A stretch of 14,456 nucleotides of DNA from SAR202 cluster bacterium (GTDB lineage Bacteria > Chloroflexota > Dehalococcoidia > Lucifugimonadales > UBA3495). Numbering within the stretch: the stretch's first letter is position 1; each line of letters begins with the position of its first letter. The stretch lies in NCBI GenBank assembly GCA_009392095.1, contig VFHF01000135.1:1-14456 (forward strand). The letters run 5' to 3'. The position numbers were made by a program, and so were the translations under genes. The notes under the pieces were generated by a model. That model was given only the letters and a program-made list of their open reading frames with translations. It was not told the DNA's origin and made no database searches. Shown piece by piece: positions 13,732-14,456 of the stretch.

Positions 13732-14456
13732 ATGAACGAGACCCTCGGCAATCTGGACAGTCTGCGCACCGCCATGGACAACGGCGAATTCGATGCCATC
13801 ATCGCCATGTCTCCGGAGAACGTGCCCTACACCGCAGGCGTGGGCATCTGGTCTCAGAAGGTGATCCGCGACCGCCTAGCCCTCGTGGTCTGGCCAAGAG
13901 AGGGCGAACCAACCTTGATCGTCGCTACCAATGAAGAAGGTTACGTACGGGAAAAATCTTGGATCACCGACGTGAGGGCCTATTCCCAGCACCAAGACTC
14001 GCCCATCAAGCTGCTGTCCGATGTGCTTCAGGAGAAGGGAATGGGCGCGGGGCGCATCGGTTTCGAACCGGCCTACCTGACCACCGACTACTATCTGGAG
14101 CTCCTGGAGACAATGCCGGAGGCTAAGCTCGAGTCCTGTGAGCCCATGCTCCAGAAAGTGCGGATGATCAAGACCGATACCGAGATTGACCTACTCTGCC
14201 GGGCGGCAACATCGACCGAACGTGCCCTGATGGCCACCTATTCAACCGCCCGAACCGGCGAGAAAGAGCGGGATCTGGTGGCGCGTTTGGGCGCCAATAT
14301 CCTGCAGTCCGGAGCGGAACTGCCATCATTCTTGTTCTTCACCGTTGGTCCCAACACCGGCTACGCCCACCCGGACCCCACCGACATCGAGCTACAACCC
14401 AACGACGTCCTGAAAGCAGACTGCGGCGGTTGGTTCTCGGGGTATTTCTCGGACAT
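13732..14456 (+). CDS. M24 (pita-bread) metallopeptidase-family protein, partial at the window edge
   Basis: The frame opens at ATG 13732, four bases after the aldo/keto reductase stop, and runs off the window after 241 codons. Residues 1-140 form the creatinase/prolidase N-domain (S-P-E-N-V-P-Y-T-A-G at 27-36; G-E-P-T-L-I-V at 58-64; G-F-E-P at 110-113). K-V-R-M-I-K-T-D-T-E-I-D-L-L (142-155) is the family linker. H213 lies in G-Y-A-H-P. D230 (A-D-C-G-G) and D241 (Y-F-S-D) are spaced 11 apart, as are the first two metal ligands of aminopeptidase P. The remaining ligands lie outside. Members are Xaa-Pro peptidases, creatinase and the DMSP lyase DddP, so hydrolysis of a peptide or other small molecule is possible. 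Operon membership favours a non-peptide role; the sequence does not decide. Confidence 0.85.
   Translation, partial: MNETLGNLDSLRTAMDNGEFDAIIAMSPENVPYTAGVGIWSQKVIRDRLALVVWPREGEPTLIVATNEEGYVREKSWITDVRAYSQHQDSPIKLLSDVLQEKGMGAGRIGFEPAYLTTDYYLELLETMPEAKLESCEPMLQKVRMIKTDTEIDLLCRAATSTERALMATYSTARTGEKERDLVARLGANILQSGAELPSFLFFTVGPNTGYAHPDPTDIELQPNDVLKADCGGWFSGYFSD

Noticed and set aside
13732..14456. Naming the last gene DddP (DMSP lyase) or the monooxygenase at 3106 DmoA
   Set aside because: Only family-level motifs are visible. The M24 protein is incomplete and no DMSP- or DMS-specific residue can be read, so a specific symbol would be a guess.
1..14456. CRISPR array, tRNA, rRNA, insertion sequence or prophage
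   Set aside because: No regularly spaced repeats, cloverleaf-like segments, rRNA stretches, transposase or phage motifs were seen on either strand.

Overview
The window looks like part of a bacterial chromosome of moderate to high GC (hand counts of single lines run from about 40% in one gene to nearly 70% in others). The gene content fits a free-living oxidiser of organic compounds. It has two unrelated luciferase-like flavin monooxygenases, paired class III CoA-transferases, a crotonase, an aldo/keto reductase, an M24 peptidase-like protein and a haloacetate-dehalogenase-like hydrolase. Expansion of flavin monooxygenases and CaiB/BaiF CoA-transferases, together with short scattered intergenic repeats, is what I would expect of SAR202-type or other Dehalococcoidia-related Chloroflexota. 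That assignment is inference: there is no rRNA or marker gene here.

Layout. Bases 1-462 are non-coding, with repeat debris and a strong terminator. Bases 463-1344 (minus) hold a small redox pair, a glutaredoxin-like protein and a thioredoxin-fold protein with only one active-site Cys. A divergent promoter pair (1386-1462) separates them from an ABM/YgiN-type monooxygenase (1496-1810, plus). A two-way terminator (1821-1870) then faces a luciferase-like oxidoreductase (1937-2989, minus), which is divergent from an NtaA/DmoA-type flavin monooxygenase (3106-4461, plus). Bases 4462-4845 have no confident gene. Bases 4846-7542 (minus) form a three-gene set: a beta-amino-acid-type class III aminotransferase, a fluoroacetate-dehalogenase-like hydrolase and a cupin. 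An AT-richer MFS exporter (7803-9095, minus) looks foreign. From a good promoter at 9310-9338, a tight plus-strand operon runs to the window end: CoA-transferase A, CoA-transferase B, crotonase, aldo/keto reductase and an M24 protein cut by the window edge.

How the genes may work together. The plus operon looks like a complete activation and beta-oxidation-like module: CoA transfer, hydration or elimination by the crotonase, carbonyl reduction, and hydrolysis or C-N/C-S cleavage by the M24 protein. The two CoA-transferases appear to be one enzyme in two chains. The upstream chain has His where the catalytic Asp should be, and the downstream chain keeps Asp169. The crotonase lacks both classical catalytic Glu residues. 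The minus-strand set combines a transaminase with a dehalogenase that keeps the whole fluoroacetate-dehalogenase residue set. The substrates of both modules cannot be read from the sequence.
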